Below are positions 31,166 to 41,694 of a stretch of 64,000 nt of DNA, piece by piece. The stretch's first letter is position 1. Each line of letters starts with the position of its first letter. The notes beneath the pieces are model-generated. The model saw nothing but the letters and a program-made list of their open reading frames with translations. It did not search any database and had not been told where the DNA came from. The translations under genes were made by a program, and so were the position numbers. This DNA comes from Sialis fuliginosa (taxonomy: Eukaryota > Arthropoda > Insecta > Megaloptera > Sialidae), in the NCBI GenBank assembly GCA_961205875.1, contig OY540810.1:15252001-15316000 (forward strand), written 5' to 3'.

Positions 31166-33305
31166 ATTTCGGAGAGCCAAAAAAGGTATTATCTGAGGAT
31201 TTTTTTTCACTGTGTCTAAAGGATGTACAGTGTACAGTCTGAGTCAAAAATAATGTAAATCTAGATGCAATGAAGGATCAAAATCAAATTATGAATTATT
31301 CACTTTAAATGCTTATAAGAAAGTCAAATTGGTTTAAATATTACATAAACTATAAAAATACTTTTGTTTAAAACCTTATTTCCCATTATTGACTGTTATT
31401 TTAGAATTTTAGCCAAAAAATTTATATTTGTGTTGATAATACGAAAAAAAATTATTCTGAATTCATCTGTCAGATATAAAAACAAAATAAGTATTTTATT
31501 GTTATAAATTCAAATATTTATAAATAACACTATTTATAGAACATGTGTGGAACATACAAATGTAATGAAAATAACAATATTAGTACTTCAATGCTTACAT
31601 TATATGAAAAAATATGTAATAAAAACAAATAATTACGTTTCAGTACGCCATTTTTTGTTTTTAAAAAAATATTTTTCACCAATAATTTTTTTTTCTCACA
31701 ATTTAGTTCTGTATGTGTATATTTTTTTTATGAAACTTGTTGCTAAATATGTAAGTGACGTGTTGTGAAAATTTCAGATTTTTCTCGATGCTTGAACCAT
31801 GTGTTTTATTGGACTTTAACCGTAAATACACCATTCTGCCATAAGAGCCCATGTTAATTTATAAAAATAATAACTTTGAAACTATATTGTAAAACCTTTT
31901 GAAATTTTGTGTGAATACTTAAGATTTATAAAGGAGTAACTTCTCCAAATTTTAACTATTTCTCGTTGAAATTAGATACCTGCCATACATCCTTAAGATC
32001 CGACTATAATAAGACGCCACTGATTCTATGTTTTAAGTTGTTTGTGTTACAGGATTAACAGACCGACCAACAGACATAGTCTATTGAATTTTATATTTAA
32101 TTAGTGATAGTCCCATTTATAATATATTTGCACAATTGCATGGAAGTTTTGGTAGTTACGACCCTGTGCGTATGATTGAATATATCTCAGAATAAAAGAG
32201 ACAGAAAGAAGGAAGAAATTAGCCGAAAACAAAACAAAGTAGGTATGTTTGTTTACCCTGGATGCATTTTTCACTTTTGGGAGCATTATTCAAAACAACA
32301 AGCTCATCTCGTGCTGCTATCAACGTTTTGTTTTAATTAAATTTCTTTTCCTTATTTTTCCCGGGAATTGTCGGAACTACACTAGCACCAAGTATTTTAA
32401 AAATGTTTATTTTGGAATGTATTGCCTTTGTTAGAACGTTTAAAGAAATAGGGACGTATAATTATACATTTAATTAACAATATTTATTTTTATCTGAAGT
32501 GACGTATTTGTGAACACTGCACCCCTAGGCGTCGACAACTCTCACTTTAATTTATAATAAAATTTTTGGCGTTGATTAACAAAAATGTACAATAAAAACA
32601 AAACAAATTTTTTTTATATATCTACTATCTGTATCTATTTTATTTTTTTAAATCAAACAAGGTAGAAAGAGTAAACTACCTACACAATTGCATGAGAAAC
32701 ATGAAACAATTATCGAAACATTTAACCTTCTTTATTTTTAGTATTTCGTATCGAAATCGGTAAAATAACACTTATGGTATCAACACTGTCTGTGTGTCAC
32801 AGTATTCTGGCTACTGGACCGTTTGATCTAGCTGAGATTTGGCATTATTGTAGTAAATGGTGGACAAATAATTGATGTAACTTAAAAATAGTTTTTATTT
32901 AAACCCGGCGAGTCGAGTATCAAATAAAAGTTGGCAATTCAAGCAATTAAAATATGTAAATTTTGTTATTATTAAAATTTTATTAAAAAAAAAATCGTAT
33001 TTTTTCTGTCCATATCTCCGAAAGTAAGTGACAAAAATCTAAAAAAAAAATTGGGAATGTTTATAATGATGCCGAGATAACAAGAAAATTATCATTTCTC
33101 ACCGAACTTTTTCTCGAACAAATTAACCATTATAACGCGGTAAAATGTAAAATACAATGTGCTGCCGCCTTTCGGTTCTTAACTTTGATTAAAAAACGAA
33201 GTTTCCTTCGTATTTAAATTTGACAAAAAAATTCGATAAATATTTCAATATTAATTAATCAAAAAGCAAAAGTGAAGTACATATTTCATGTCCTTTTTTG
33301 TCATA
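31166..33305. other. Long AT-rich stretch with nothing recognised
   Basis: Scattered open frames (31547-31768, 32101-32286, 32249-32434) have compositions expected of translated AT-rich DNA. No repeat pair or island stands out. Confidence 0.4.
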
Positions 33306-33665
33306 AACCCAAATGAATAAAATTTACGATCTATTTGTTACCAGCAAGAATATTGTCAAAATAAACAAAAACAACATGGAAATAAATAAGCAACCAGCAA
33401 TACAAATATCAAAGAAAAACATTTCCAGAGACGGAAATCTGAATTGCAGAGAAAGAGGAGATCCCTGTGAGAGGGGGGGGGGGGTAGCGATGCTTTAGAC
33501 AAATGTGATAATTTGGCTAGTGCGCGCCCATATTTACAATAGCCCAGTGTTAAACATGAATGTTTGTCAAGCATGTTAGGAAAGTGGGTCACTTCTACAA
33601 AACATAAGGGTCTGTCTGCTTTAGGAGGTATTGCTATTGCGCGATGTTGTGAAAGCAAAGAGAAT
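33306..33665. other. GC-richer patch, open on the minus strand; unassigned
   Basis: Bases 33430-33655 include a 12-base G run and GC-richer text. The minus strand is open for 100 codons (peptide LCFVEVTHFPNMLDKHSCLT) from TTG, and a plus frame reads GLSALGGIAIARCCESKEN near 33610. Neither has a start, splice boundary or known motif. The patch may be a relic of a transposase or host exon. Confidence 0.18.
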
Positions 33666-33785
33666 TACGTACTGAAATGTGTCTTATAGTTATATATTGC
33701 AAAGAATATGATTATGAGTTAAACTATATAAAATAGATTAGGCTTAAAAATATGTAAAGTTCTATGATAGGAATATTTGTAATGT

Positions 33786-34110
33786 TTGACATTCCCTGAA
33801 TTCATTCTGACTGTTTTCGCTATGATGTCTGCCTGTCTGTTATTTGAAAATTATCTAAAACATCTATGTAACTCTCCCCGTTCAAAAATAATTCGAAAAA
33901 TTGACAAGAGTAAACTTAGAAGACTTTTTTCCAAACGGAAATTTTATCCTAAATATAAAATGTTATCCTTCTACGGTCTGTCGTATTTGAGTTACAACGT
34001 CTACTGACAAACAGACATGTTGGCGAAAATAGTCAGAATGTTAAAAAAATCAGCTTTACAATACTTACATATACTATTATACCAATGTATCTCATACAAA
34101 TGGCCGTATA
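33786..34110. repeat. R2 repeat copy
   Basis: CATTCTGACTGTTTTCGCTA, TGATGTCTGCCTGTCTG, AATTTTATCCTAAATATAAA and CGTATTTGAGTTACAACGTC are R2 words, and the copy closes with CCGTATAAGAAAGTAAAAAA. The plus frame 33786-34007 is entirely repeat-derived. Confidence 0.65.
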
Positions 34111-34179
34111 AGAAAGTAAAAAAAACGTCAATTTTCTAATATAAAAATGCCAAATATAATTATGTAACCCTCTTCGACA

Positions 34180-34184
34180 CAGTG
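34180..34184. repeat. Possible 5-bp target duplication (CAGTG), left
   Basis: CAGTG precedes the inverted-repeat element and also follows it at 36063-36067. The right copy coincides with the start of a hAT-like element, so this may be coincidence. Confidence 0.35.
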
Positions 34185-34839
34185 CACTATGGGCCAGGAG
34201 ACCCTGTTCTGTGGCCAAAAGTCTACTTTCGAATTTGAGAAAACGAATTAGACCACTTAATTCAGTATTAATTGAAGTAGTTATGATGACAATTCCATGT
34301 TGATTAATCAATTCCTGTTCAAATGACAGGGGCGCAAAGTTGAAAAATGTATAAAAAAAAATTATGTTACTGTCGTTTGTAAAATGTAATATTTATTGTA
34401 GTCATAAATTCCAAGCCGTATATTTGGATTATTTCATTCGTGGAAGTTCAAAAATAATTTTAAATGTCACATGAATGCGTTATTTTCAGTTTTACTGAAG
34501 TAAAACCACATTTTTAGTATAAAAAAACAAGATTTTTCAATAAAGCACCTGCTGCCGATTGCGAATACCGAAAGATACCGCCTTGTATTAAGTAATAAGA
34601 CTCACAGATGTCTTCTCTAGGATGTGCACTTCAGCCTAGATCTGCCCCTTTTTGCCCGTTTTCATTTGCTTGACTGTGAAACTCTTCTAAACGTACAAGA
34701 ATGATATGTACATTATTGTACATATTTATTTCACATTGTATAAACGAATATAGTACTACGAGTGTACAAACTTTCTCTGGACCGTGAAATTTGAGGGGTG
34801 TCATCCTTTTATGATCTAAGCACCCATTAAGAAAATATT

Positions 34840-35420
34840 TTTCTAAATTCAACCCCTACGGAGAAAAAAGGGGTGTAAAATTTTGTATGGGAAAATATTT
34901 TTTGGTTGGATTTACTTGAAACTTAAAATGAATACTCTATAATACAAATAATGAAACTAGTATTTAAGTATTTCCCAAAATTAAACTCCTAAGGGGTGCA
35001 AGGGGGTGGAAAAGTTTATATAACGAAAAAAATGTGTTTGTATTCACTCGATTGAAACATTGCACACAAATTGTATAAGACAAATAGCATTTTCGACAAT
35101 TCAACCCCTAAGAGATGGAAGGAGGGGGGGGGGGGGTTATTGGTGTTAAGTTTTTAAAATTTTGATATATTTATCTACATACTTTTTTGCGATATTAAGG
35201 TAAATTCGGAGAAAATATAATAATATTCAATTAAAATAAAAATTTCAACATTCAACCCCTAATAGCGTAAGAGGTGGTCGAGGGTGGGTTTTTGATATGT
35301 TTATCTGTATAGTTGCTTTAGTTATACAGGTGAATTTGGACAAAACAGTCTTCAATAAAAATAAAAAATCGACACTCAACCCCTAATGGCAGGGGTAGTC
35401 AGGGGGTTAATTTATGCAAT
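34840..35420 (-). repeat. Array of five Helitron-type modules
   Basis: The motif CAACCCCTA(A/C)-G recurs at about 34852, 34981 (AACTCCTAAGG), 35101, 35255 and 35377, a spacing of roughly 120-155 bp. Each module includes TATTCACTCGA-TGAAACNTTG or TATATTTATCTACAT-type text. The reverse complement is found, module for module, at 59440-60130 beside a Helitron 3' end. Confidence 0.65.
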
Positions 35421-35520
35421 TTTTAGTTTCATTCAGTGTTAGAGCGAAACTTTGTTGTGGATTGTTATAAGGAGATTACTTGTATTTAGATTGTTATTTG
35501 TTTACACCGCGTGCTCATAA

Positions 35521-36020
35521 AATTAAATTTATTTCAATTGGATAACTTTTGAAATATATTGGTCGCCATATTGTATCCGCCATTTTGAATTTTTATAATA
35601 AAATTGAAATCAGCGTCCCAATAAAACCTTATAAAATGAATTTTATTAAAATCGGATAACTTTTGAAATATCTTGGCCGCCATATTATATCCGCCATTTT
35701 AAATTTTTATAAAAAATTTGAAATCAGTGTCCTAATAAAACCTTATAAAATGAATTTTATTTAAATCGGATAACTTTTGAAATATATTGGTCGCCATATT
35801 GAATCCGCCATTTTGAATTTTTAAATTTTTATAAAAAATTTGAAATCAGTGTTCCAATAGAACCTTATAAAATGAATTTTATTTAAATCGGACAACTTTT
35901 GAAATATATTAGTCGCCATATTAGTTCCGCCATTTTGAATTTTTGAATTTTTATTAAAAATTTGAAATCAGCGTCCCAAAAAACCCTTATAAAATGAATT
36001 TTAATTAAATCGGATAACTT
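35521..36020. repeat. Minisatellite, 114/122-bp period
   Basis: The word GGATAACTTTTGAAATAT starts at 35540, 35654, 35768, 35890 and 36012 (variants), giving periods of 114, 114, 122 and 122. The longer units gained eight bases by a duplication of the TTTTTAAA/TTTTTGAA type after CGCCATTTTGAA. Each unit contains GCCATATT-TCCGCCATTTT, AAATCAG(C/T)GT and CCTTATAAAATGAATTTTA. The unit is noncoding. Confidence 0.9.
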
Positions 36021-36062
36021 CTGGACTTTTGGCCATAGAACAGGGTCTCCTGGCCCATAGTG

Positions 36063-36271
36063 CAGTGGCGTAACCAGAGGCGGGCAGGAGTCCCTGGTGC
36101 TCTCGTAGTGCTGTGAGTAGTATAGGATTTATGCAAAATACGTATTGTTTGTAAAAGGACCCCCTAACCATTTTGTGTTAAAGGGCATAAACTATTTTGT
36201 ATATTCTCCTCCCTCACCACAAAAAATTAAAATAATCCTTGTAACGCTACTGCTTCGAGAGAACGCCACTG
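36063..36271. mobile_element. hAT-like MITE abutting the inverted-repeat element
   Basis: The left end CAGTGGCGTAACCAG (36063) and the right end inverse CAGTGGCGTTCTC (ending 36271) share CAGTGGCGT; an alternative right end CAGTAGCGTTAC lies at 36251. CAGTGGCGTA is a typical hAT start. The 8-bp flanks do not match, so the ends remain uncertain. It begins exactly where the preceding element stops. Confidence 0.5.
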
Positions 36272-36462
36272 CATACAATAAATTAACAACATGAATCTAT
36301 AGATTCCCTAGATAACATCGAACGTTTTTCATTGTCAATATACCCGCGCATGTACTAAATACATACTCGAAAGCATATGCCTGGCGTAAACAAAAGAGGC
36401 CTACTTCTATTACATACATACATTAATAGTGGCCCAACTTATAACCAGATTTTGCAGATGAG
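36272..36462. other. Unassigned sequence of ordinary complexity
   Basis: No repeat copy or motif is recognised; possibly single-copy. Confidence 0.25.
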
Positions 36463-36768
36463 ATGATAAACGTTTTATTTATTCTGCACATAAATTATTG
36501 TACTTGGCTGTTCTGCGTGAAGATTTCCCATGCAAAACATAGCAAATTTATGTCGGAATTGTGTGTTCACACTTTTGTAATCACGGAACATGATAAGCGC
36601 TATTATTTATGGACCGCTATTGGCTTTCAAACCATCCAAATCAATGTGAGCAATCAGGTTTATATATTATACATATATCTCATATGTACATACTACATAT
36701 ACATCAATACATCATATACCTATATACATACACTTTACTTTACTAGAAATCGAATGAAAAACAAATAA
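36463..36768 (+). other. Unrecognised open frame of 101 codons
   Basis: The frame starts at ATG. The first 66 codons have mixed composition (MINVLFILHINYCTWLFCVK, then SHAKHSKFMSELCVHTFVIT) and begin with a short hydrophobic run that could be a signal-anchor. The last 35 codons are Tyr/Ile/His-rich because they cross a TATACATA-type low-complexity tract. No family is recognised and no promoter or splice site supports it. It may be chance. Confidence 0.15.
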
Positions 36769-37221
36769 ATTATTGCGAAATTTAAACTAAACATAAAAAA
36801 TAATAATGCTAAAAAGTTGGACACTCTTTTGTACTAATGTATCAACCCAAACAAAGCTTATTTCTAGAGATCAAATACATTTGTGATTTTGGAAAAATAT
36901 TTGGAAAATAAGTAATTTGGCATTTGTACATAAACATTTTTACAATAATTTATTAAATTTTAATATTTATATAACAAAGCATAAAGTATATTAAAATTAA
37001 TTATATTATATTATTGTTAAATTATAATAGTGTTGTAGAAAAAATAATGTGTGCATGATCTTCAACATAAAAATATGTTGATATTTTTAATTTCGACATT
37101 CGGAACGGTTAAAATAACATCCTGTTAGGGAGTTAAAAATGTCTATAGTCCAGTCGGTAGAAGATTTACAATTATGTAGCTAGACAAAAAAATACGAGAG
37201 TACGTTTATAAGAATATTAAA
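36769..37221. other. AT-rich stretch, no gene
   Basis: Nothing can be assigned; TATTGTGTGCA-type words here and at 37540 suggest an old duplication flanking the next element. Confidence 0.3.
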
Positions 37222-37225
37222 TTAA

Positions 37226-37488
37226 CCCTCTAAGACCCGATAGTTTCTGTGTCTATTAATTTAACTATTTTTAACAAAATTCTCTTTGCTTTTTAACAAA
37301 ATTCTCTTTGCTTTTTAACAAAATTCTCTTTGCACTCAACTTTCTGGCTGAACTACTGAAGCTACTGTAACGAAACTTACATCTCGTGAAGCCAAAATAA
37401 TTCCCCTATACGCAGTGTTGTGCAATTAGAGGGAAAAAAATTGTATGGCTGAAAAAACTGTCCGCCTTAAGAGTAAGTGTATTAAGGG
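37226..37488. mobile_element. piggyBac-type MITE with TTAA duplication
   Basis: CCCTCTAAGACCCGATAG at the left and AGTGTATTAAGGG at the right are flanked by TTAA on each side (37222-37225 and 37489-37492). TTAA duplication with CCC...GGG tips is diagnostic of piggyBac-type elements. At 263 bp it is non-autonomous. It contains a three-copy 22-bp tandem repeat. Confidence 0.65.
37268..37333. repeat. Three perfect copies of a 22-bp unit
   Basis: TTTTTAACAAAATTCTCTTTGC is repeated exactly three times (37268, 37290, 37312). Exact identity implies recent expansion inside the MITE. Confidence 0.95.
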
Positions 37489-37492
37489 TTAA

Positions 37493-38336
37493 TTATATTA
37501 TTCTACTGTTAATATTAAAATAATGTTGTAGAAAAAATATTGTGTGCACTTCGAGTGATTGTTAGTCGAGGCTAGTGCATTCTCGTGCAAATAACTGTCA
37601 TTTTACGCTCTAGATACACAAATAACTATTTAAAAGCCATCTTTAATGTTATAAATTTTATAACTTAAAATGATATTTGTGTGGGTTGATACATTAGTGC
37701 ATAACATTATCCGTTTATAAGTTATCAATACATCTCTTACTTAAATCATTAGAGAGTATAAACGATTTAAATTATAATTTACTACAAAATTTAAATTAAC
37801 ACTGTACTACCTTAAAATTTATAACCCATTTATTTTATCTAAAATTCGTGTTCTTTGTATGAATAATTTTAAGATCATTAGTGTATTGTAATTAAATATA
37901 AAATAATATATAGGAGTACAAACGGTTTCGAAATATTTGTGTGTTCTGTCAAGCTTGAGGATGAATTATGCAAAAGTTTGCGAGAGTTAAAATTAATTAG
38001 TTTTGCTGAAAAATATAACTTCATTTTGTAAAGTATGTTAATTTGGGTTGTTAATAAAACTCAACAATTAATGTTTATTAACCATCATGATCGATATAAC
38101 AAAATTTTAATTTACTATAAAAAAAATGTCAAGTACGAGTCGAGCCTCGTACATAAGTGTCACGTACCCAGTAGTTTTTCAATTTATTCCATTGTGTTAA
38201 TTTAATTTAATTATATAAAAGATAAGGAACCATTTGTTAGGAAGAATAGTTCAGATGCACTATAATTAAATAATTTTGAATTATTTGTTTTTGAAGAAAT
38301 ACGGAAATGAAGTGAGTGCTCATTATATACATTTTA
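37493..38336. other. AT-rich stretch with one short hairpin
   Basis: Apart from GTACGAG-TCGAGC-CTCGTAC (38134-38153, a 7-bp stem) nothing is recognised. GTGTTGTAGAAAAAATAATG (about 37031) and GTTGTAGAAAAAATATTGTG (37526) are similar on both sides of the piggyBac-type MITE. Confidence 0.35.
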
Positions 38337-38850
38337 CAGTTTTTAGGTTTCCGTAGAAAACTAGGAAATCTTGTAGTTTCGCCATGTCCGTCCTCAAAAA
38401 TTTTAAGCCGATTAAGATGAAATTTGGTATACGGACGAAGACTGATAACACAAAAACAGAAATAATAAGATTTTGAAAAAAAAAAAATTTTTTGGACCCC
38501 CTTTCCATAGACTGAAAAGTGAACTCAAATTTTTTTTTTCACTTACCCCATTGAGTGGGGTGTCATTAGAGAGGTCTTCTAAAATGCATTAAAAATGTTA
38601 TATGATATTTTGATTTTAACCCTTCAGTCACGATATATTTACATTTAAATGTCGTTATCAGAGCGTCCCCTCCCCCTCCTACTTTTTAAACTATCGATGC
38701 AAAAAATCTTTAAAAAAATCCAAAATGTAGCTTTTAGTTAGTACTTTCAATGAAAATTATAACGAACACTGTAGCTAGAATATAATAGAATATATAAAAA
38801 AAATTGAAATAACTCTTGTTTATAAATCTTAATGACCACGGAAACCTATC
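38337..38850 (+). mobile_element. GGGTTCCGTAG-type element, copy A
   Basis: The copy runs from TTTAGGTTTCCGTAGAAAAC through TAGTTTCGCCATGTCCGTCC, GATGAAATTTGGTATACGG, TTACCCCATTGAGTGGGG, TTAACCCTTCAGTCACGAT and AACGAACACTGTAG to CACGGAAACCTATCATG. This is a very common insect repeat with TAGGGTTCCGTAG ends. It encodes nothing here. The inverted partner is at 39852-40350 and a partial copy is at 48405-48660. Confidence 0.7.
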
Positions 38851-39851
38851 ATGTGCCCAACACGCATTTGGCCCTTTTATTTTTAGATTATTTTTACTAT
38901 TATTTTCGGAGATAAGATGTTTTTAATACATTTTTTTAAAATTTGTTAAACGAATCTTCACTATAAAAACAAAACATTTTCATATTTAAAGTCAACTTTT
39001 ATTTGATACCCCATTCACCAGGATTAAATATTACATTTTTTTAGTACCCCCCCTTCCGTCAAAAAAACGCCAAAAACTTATATTTTAACCGTCCCAGGGG
39101 GGGGGATAATTTGTGGAGTTAATCGCTTTTAATTTTAAATCGCATCAAACATCGAAGTTTCGTTTTAATTTTATTGATTCCGTGGACAAGAATTCATCAA
39201 ATAAATTATATCCGGCGTTATTTTTAAAACAAACATAATATGTTCCGCGTAACTTTATTTGATCGCTGAAATTGAAACGGCACAAATTAATATTGCTGAA
39301 AATATAATACGTTTAATATATTTATCGTAATGTAACAGGTGAAATATGATTTAATGACGATATTAAAATTTTACGTTCATGTTTTATAATCCGCCATTAA
39401 AATTTTAAATGTTAATCAACTTACAATCAAAATTTATTTGTTATTATAATGCACAATTGTTAAAAGGAAAATATAAAATAATTGATTGCCCAGTTTAAAT
39501 GAAATTTGTACTTGAATAGAAATAATTGCTCTATGTATAATTACGATCTAGTAGTAGGTACTAACTCAACGTTCTTACAATTAGTTTTTTTATTTAAATT
39601 GATTATTTCACTTCAATCAAATTATAACAACTATATTTAGTTTATGTTTTAATAACAGTAATTACACGGAATCAATGTAATACAGTAGAGCATCGTGTAT
39701 GTGTGTGTGTTTTTTTTTTAAATATACAGCAAACAGGGCCTGATCTAGGGTTAAAATTTCGGTTCAGTTTCTGTTTGATTGTTGTATCACGTTCTTTTGG
39801 ATAAAAATTGTAAAAAAATAAAACGGTCAAGTGTGTTTTGGGTACGTACAT
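38851..39851. other. Spacer between the two inverted GGGTTCCGTAG elements
   Basis: AT-rich. TTTTATTTGATACCCCATTCA at 38998 is distantly like the inverse of 32910-32935. A (tg)n tract lies at 39699-39712. No gene. Confidence 0.35.
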
Positions 39852-40350
39852 GATAGGGTTCCGTAGTCATTCTCACTATGATTTATAAAAAAGAGTTACT
39901 TTTTCAATTTTTTTTATAAACTATTTTTTCTACAGTGTTCGTTATAAGTTTCATTTAAAGTACGAATTAAAAGATACATTCATGAATTTTTTCAGATTTT
40001 TTGAATTAATAGAGCAGGGACGTCTGATAAAGACATTTAAAAGCAAATATATCGTGACTGAAGGGTTAAAATCAAAAGGTTATATTACATTTTTTATTGC
40101 ATTTTAGACCGATCTAAAACAACCCACTCAATGAATTAATTGAATTTTTTTTTAATATACTTTTCAGTCTATGGGAAGGAGGTTCAAAAACTTTTTTTTT
40201 TCAAAAATTTCATCATTTCTGTATTTGGGTTATCAATCTACGTCCGTATACCAAATTTTATCTTAATCGGTATACAATTTGTATAGACAAACAGACGGAT
40301 GGACAGAGCGACACTACAAGGATTCCTATAGTTTTCTACGGAACCCTAAA
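39852..40350 (-). mobile_element. GGGTTCCGTAG-type element, copy B (inverted)
   Basis: The copy runs from ATAGGGTTCCGTAGTCATTC to TTTTCTACGGAACCCTAAAA and is the reverse complement of 38337-38850 along its length. Its tips are better preserved than those of copy A. GACAAACAGACGGATGGACAGAG near the right tip matches the usual CTGTCTGTCCGTCC segment of this family. Confidence 0.75.
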
Positions 40351-40712
40351 ATTTGAACAGGAAGTTATTGTTATACTTCTTTTTTGTGTTAACTAAAGAT
40401 TTTTGTGTTTTCAATTTCGTTAAAAATATTATTTGGAAAATGGTCGAAGTCGAAATTTTTAAACCGCAGGTCTGTAGCTGACGTTATTTCCTATATACTA
40501 AATATACTTTTAACGAAATCGAAAACTCAAAAATCTTTAGTCAAAATTCATTGTTTATATTTCATTTTGTCACAGCGAAATATCAACTCAAATACAAGAA
40601 AATGAGAAAAACAAAGACAGATATAATATATGTATTTTATTTAAAATTGTCTAATCATCAAGCTATTACTATTAAACTAGTATTGATTGACCAATTTATG
40701 TACGTAAGTATC
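40351..40712. other. AT-rich stretch, no gene
   Basis: The plus frame at 40405-40605 has no motif. Nothing else is seen. Confidence 0.3.
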
Positions 40713-40780
40713 AGGGATGGGAACCGCTAAAATTTGGGTTCGCGGTTCACAGAGCCTGATTTTTAGCATTGCAATATAAC
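40713..40780. repeat. hAT-like terminus (CAGGGATGGGAACCG)
   Basis: CAGGGATGGGAACCGCTAAA followed by GGGTTCGCGGTTCAC resembles the hAT-type CAGGGATGGG start. The GGTTC/GAACC words form a local hairpin. The opposite end is not found. Confidence 0.4.
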
Positions 40781-41039
40781 GAATTTTTAGCATTGCGAGC
40801 ATAATATGTTTTTATTGATTATATTTTGACAATATCTTTGCTCACAAATGGTGTTTGTGTTTTTTTTTTTATTATATGTACATATAGCGAACCTTTCTCA
40901 TCGAGAAATACCTTAACACAGAAGTCCCTAACCTTTTTGTACCTAAGAGCAATAAATAATTATTTTCAACCAAATACGCTTATATTTCTCTAATTAGTTA
41001 TTAAATATATTTTTTTTACATTTACTGCCTTAACACATA

Positions 41040-41320
41040 CATATAAAATTAAATAAATTCAATTTATTCTAACCATATGAAGAAAAAGAATAAGAGAAGA
41101 CGACGGTAGTACGTAATTCATTCATCATAAACGCTCTACATTGTCGGCAGGTAGAGAAAGTTGCATCTATCTTTTCTTTGTGGCCGTAATAACAAATAAC
41201 ATCGATGTAATTTAATTCCCTCACAATGGCGGCGCTGCTGTGTGTCCGTCCGGTAATACAGCACACACTGTATTGTAATAACTTTCAAGGCGGCGCACGA
41301 ACCCCGCTTTTGGCGTGTGT
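41040..41320. promoter_or_regulatory. GC-rich patch, candidate promoter / 5' exon region
   Basis: GC and CpG content rise sharply (GGCGGCGCTGCTGTGTGTCC, AAGGCGGCGCACGAACCCCG) compared with the flanks. CACAATGGCGGC resembles the AAGATGGCGGC word bound by YY1/Pho at animal promoters and start codons. Two overlapping minus-strand frames here are probably by-products of the GC content. No second copy is seen in the window. Confidence 0.3.
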
Positions 41321-41354
41321 ATATGTAGATATATATATGTATATATTTCTTTAG
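41226..41354 (+). CDS. Hypothetical short ORF or first exon starting MAALLCVRP
   Basis: ATGGCGGCGCTGCTG opens a 42-codon frame whose first 20 residues (MAALLCVRPVIQHTLYCNNF) resemble a mitochondrial presequence: Ala/Leu-rich, Arg-containing and lacking acidic residues. GC-rich codons last to about 41318, after which the frame enters an AT-rich TATA-type tract and stops at TAG. A GTGTGTAT at 41315 could be a donor. If real it is only a 5' exon; downstream exons are not identified. Chance in a GC-rich patch is the alternative. Confidence 0.2.
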   Translation: MAALLCVRPVIQHTLYCNNFQGGARTPLLACVYVDIYMYIFL

Positions 41355-41599
41355 CACGCATTTTATATTGTAGATTGGTATAAATTTATTGAAATGTACT
41401 TGTTGTATTAGTTATTTTTTGTATGGATATTCAATAAATAAGTTCGGGTAGTTGAAGGTCGAAGTAATTTATTCTGTATTTTATAAGAGAGTTAAGACCA
41501 ACTTTAGATCGATAGTATGAGCAGTTTAGAAACAGCGAAAATTAAAATTATATCCAAATGTGGTGGAATATTGTTCGCAACTGTTTTGGTAATACAAAA

Positions 41600-41694
41600 A
41601 ATAATTATAACAAGCCTTGGAGTGCGACCTTTGAGGTCTACACAACCAACATGGTATCAATACTTCAACACTGATTATTTATTGTTGCTTTATA
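41600..41694. repeat. Repeat matching 60-175
   Basis: TGCGACCTTTGAGGTCTACA, CAACATGGTATCAATACTTC and CTGATTATTTATTGTT match bases 70-160 of the window (GAGACCCTTTAGGTCCACAC and following). Confidence 0.6.

Larger units (their letters stand above)
34185..36062. mobile_element. 1.9-kb element with CACTATGGGCCAGGAGACCC inverted ends
   Basis: The left end (34185-34232) and right end (about 36019-36062) are inverted copies of about 45 bp, both reading CACTATGGGCCAGGAGACCC from the tip, then TGTTCT-TGGCC-AAAAGTC. Inside are Helitron-type modules (34840-35420) and a four-to-five-copy minisatellite (35521-36020). No transposase is present. Either a non-autonomous element carries these or it was invaded by them. 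The superfamily is unknown to me. Confidence 0.7.

Noticed and set aside
33356-33658. 100-codon minus-strand frame with Cys and His residues
   Set aside because: It opens at TTG, passes through a G-run that gives a Pro tract and has no splice or family support. Kept only as an unassigned patch.
35521-36020. CRISPR-like array
   Set aside because: The units are contiguous 114/122-bp tandem repeats with no unique spacers, in eukaryotic DNA; this is a minisatellite.
34185-36062. hAT element with CAGTG ends spanning 1.9 kb
   Set aside because: CAGTG appears at both sides, but in the same orientation rather than inverted, and no 8-bp duplication surrounds it. An unnamed TIR element fits better.
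36463-36768. Secreted-protein gene
   Set aside because: The first residues are hydrophobic, but the 3' third is translated TATACATA-type repeat, and no promoter, intron boundary or homologous motif is visible.
41069-41357. Two overlapping minus-strand frames (65 and 73 codons)
   Set aside because: They overlap each other in different frames in a GC-rich patch followed by a TATA repeat; the plus-strand ATGGCGGCG frame is the better candidate.
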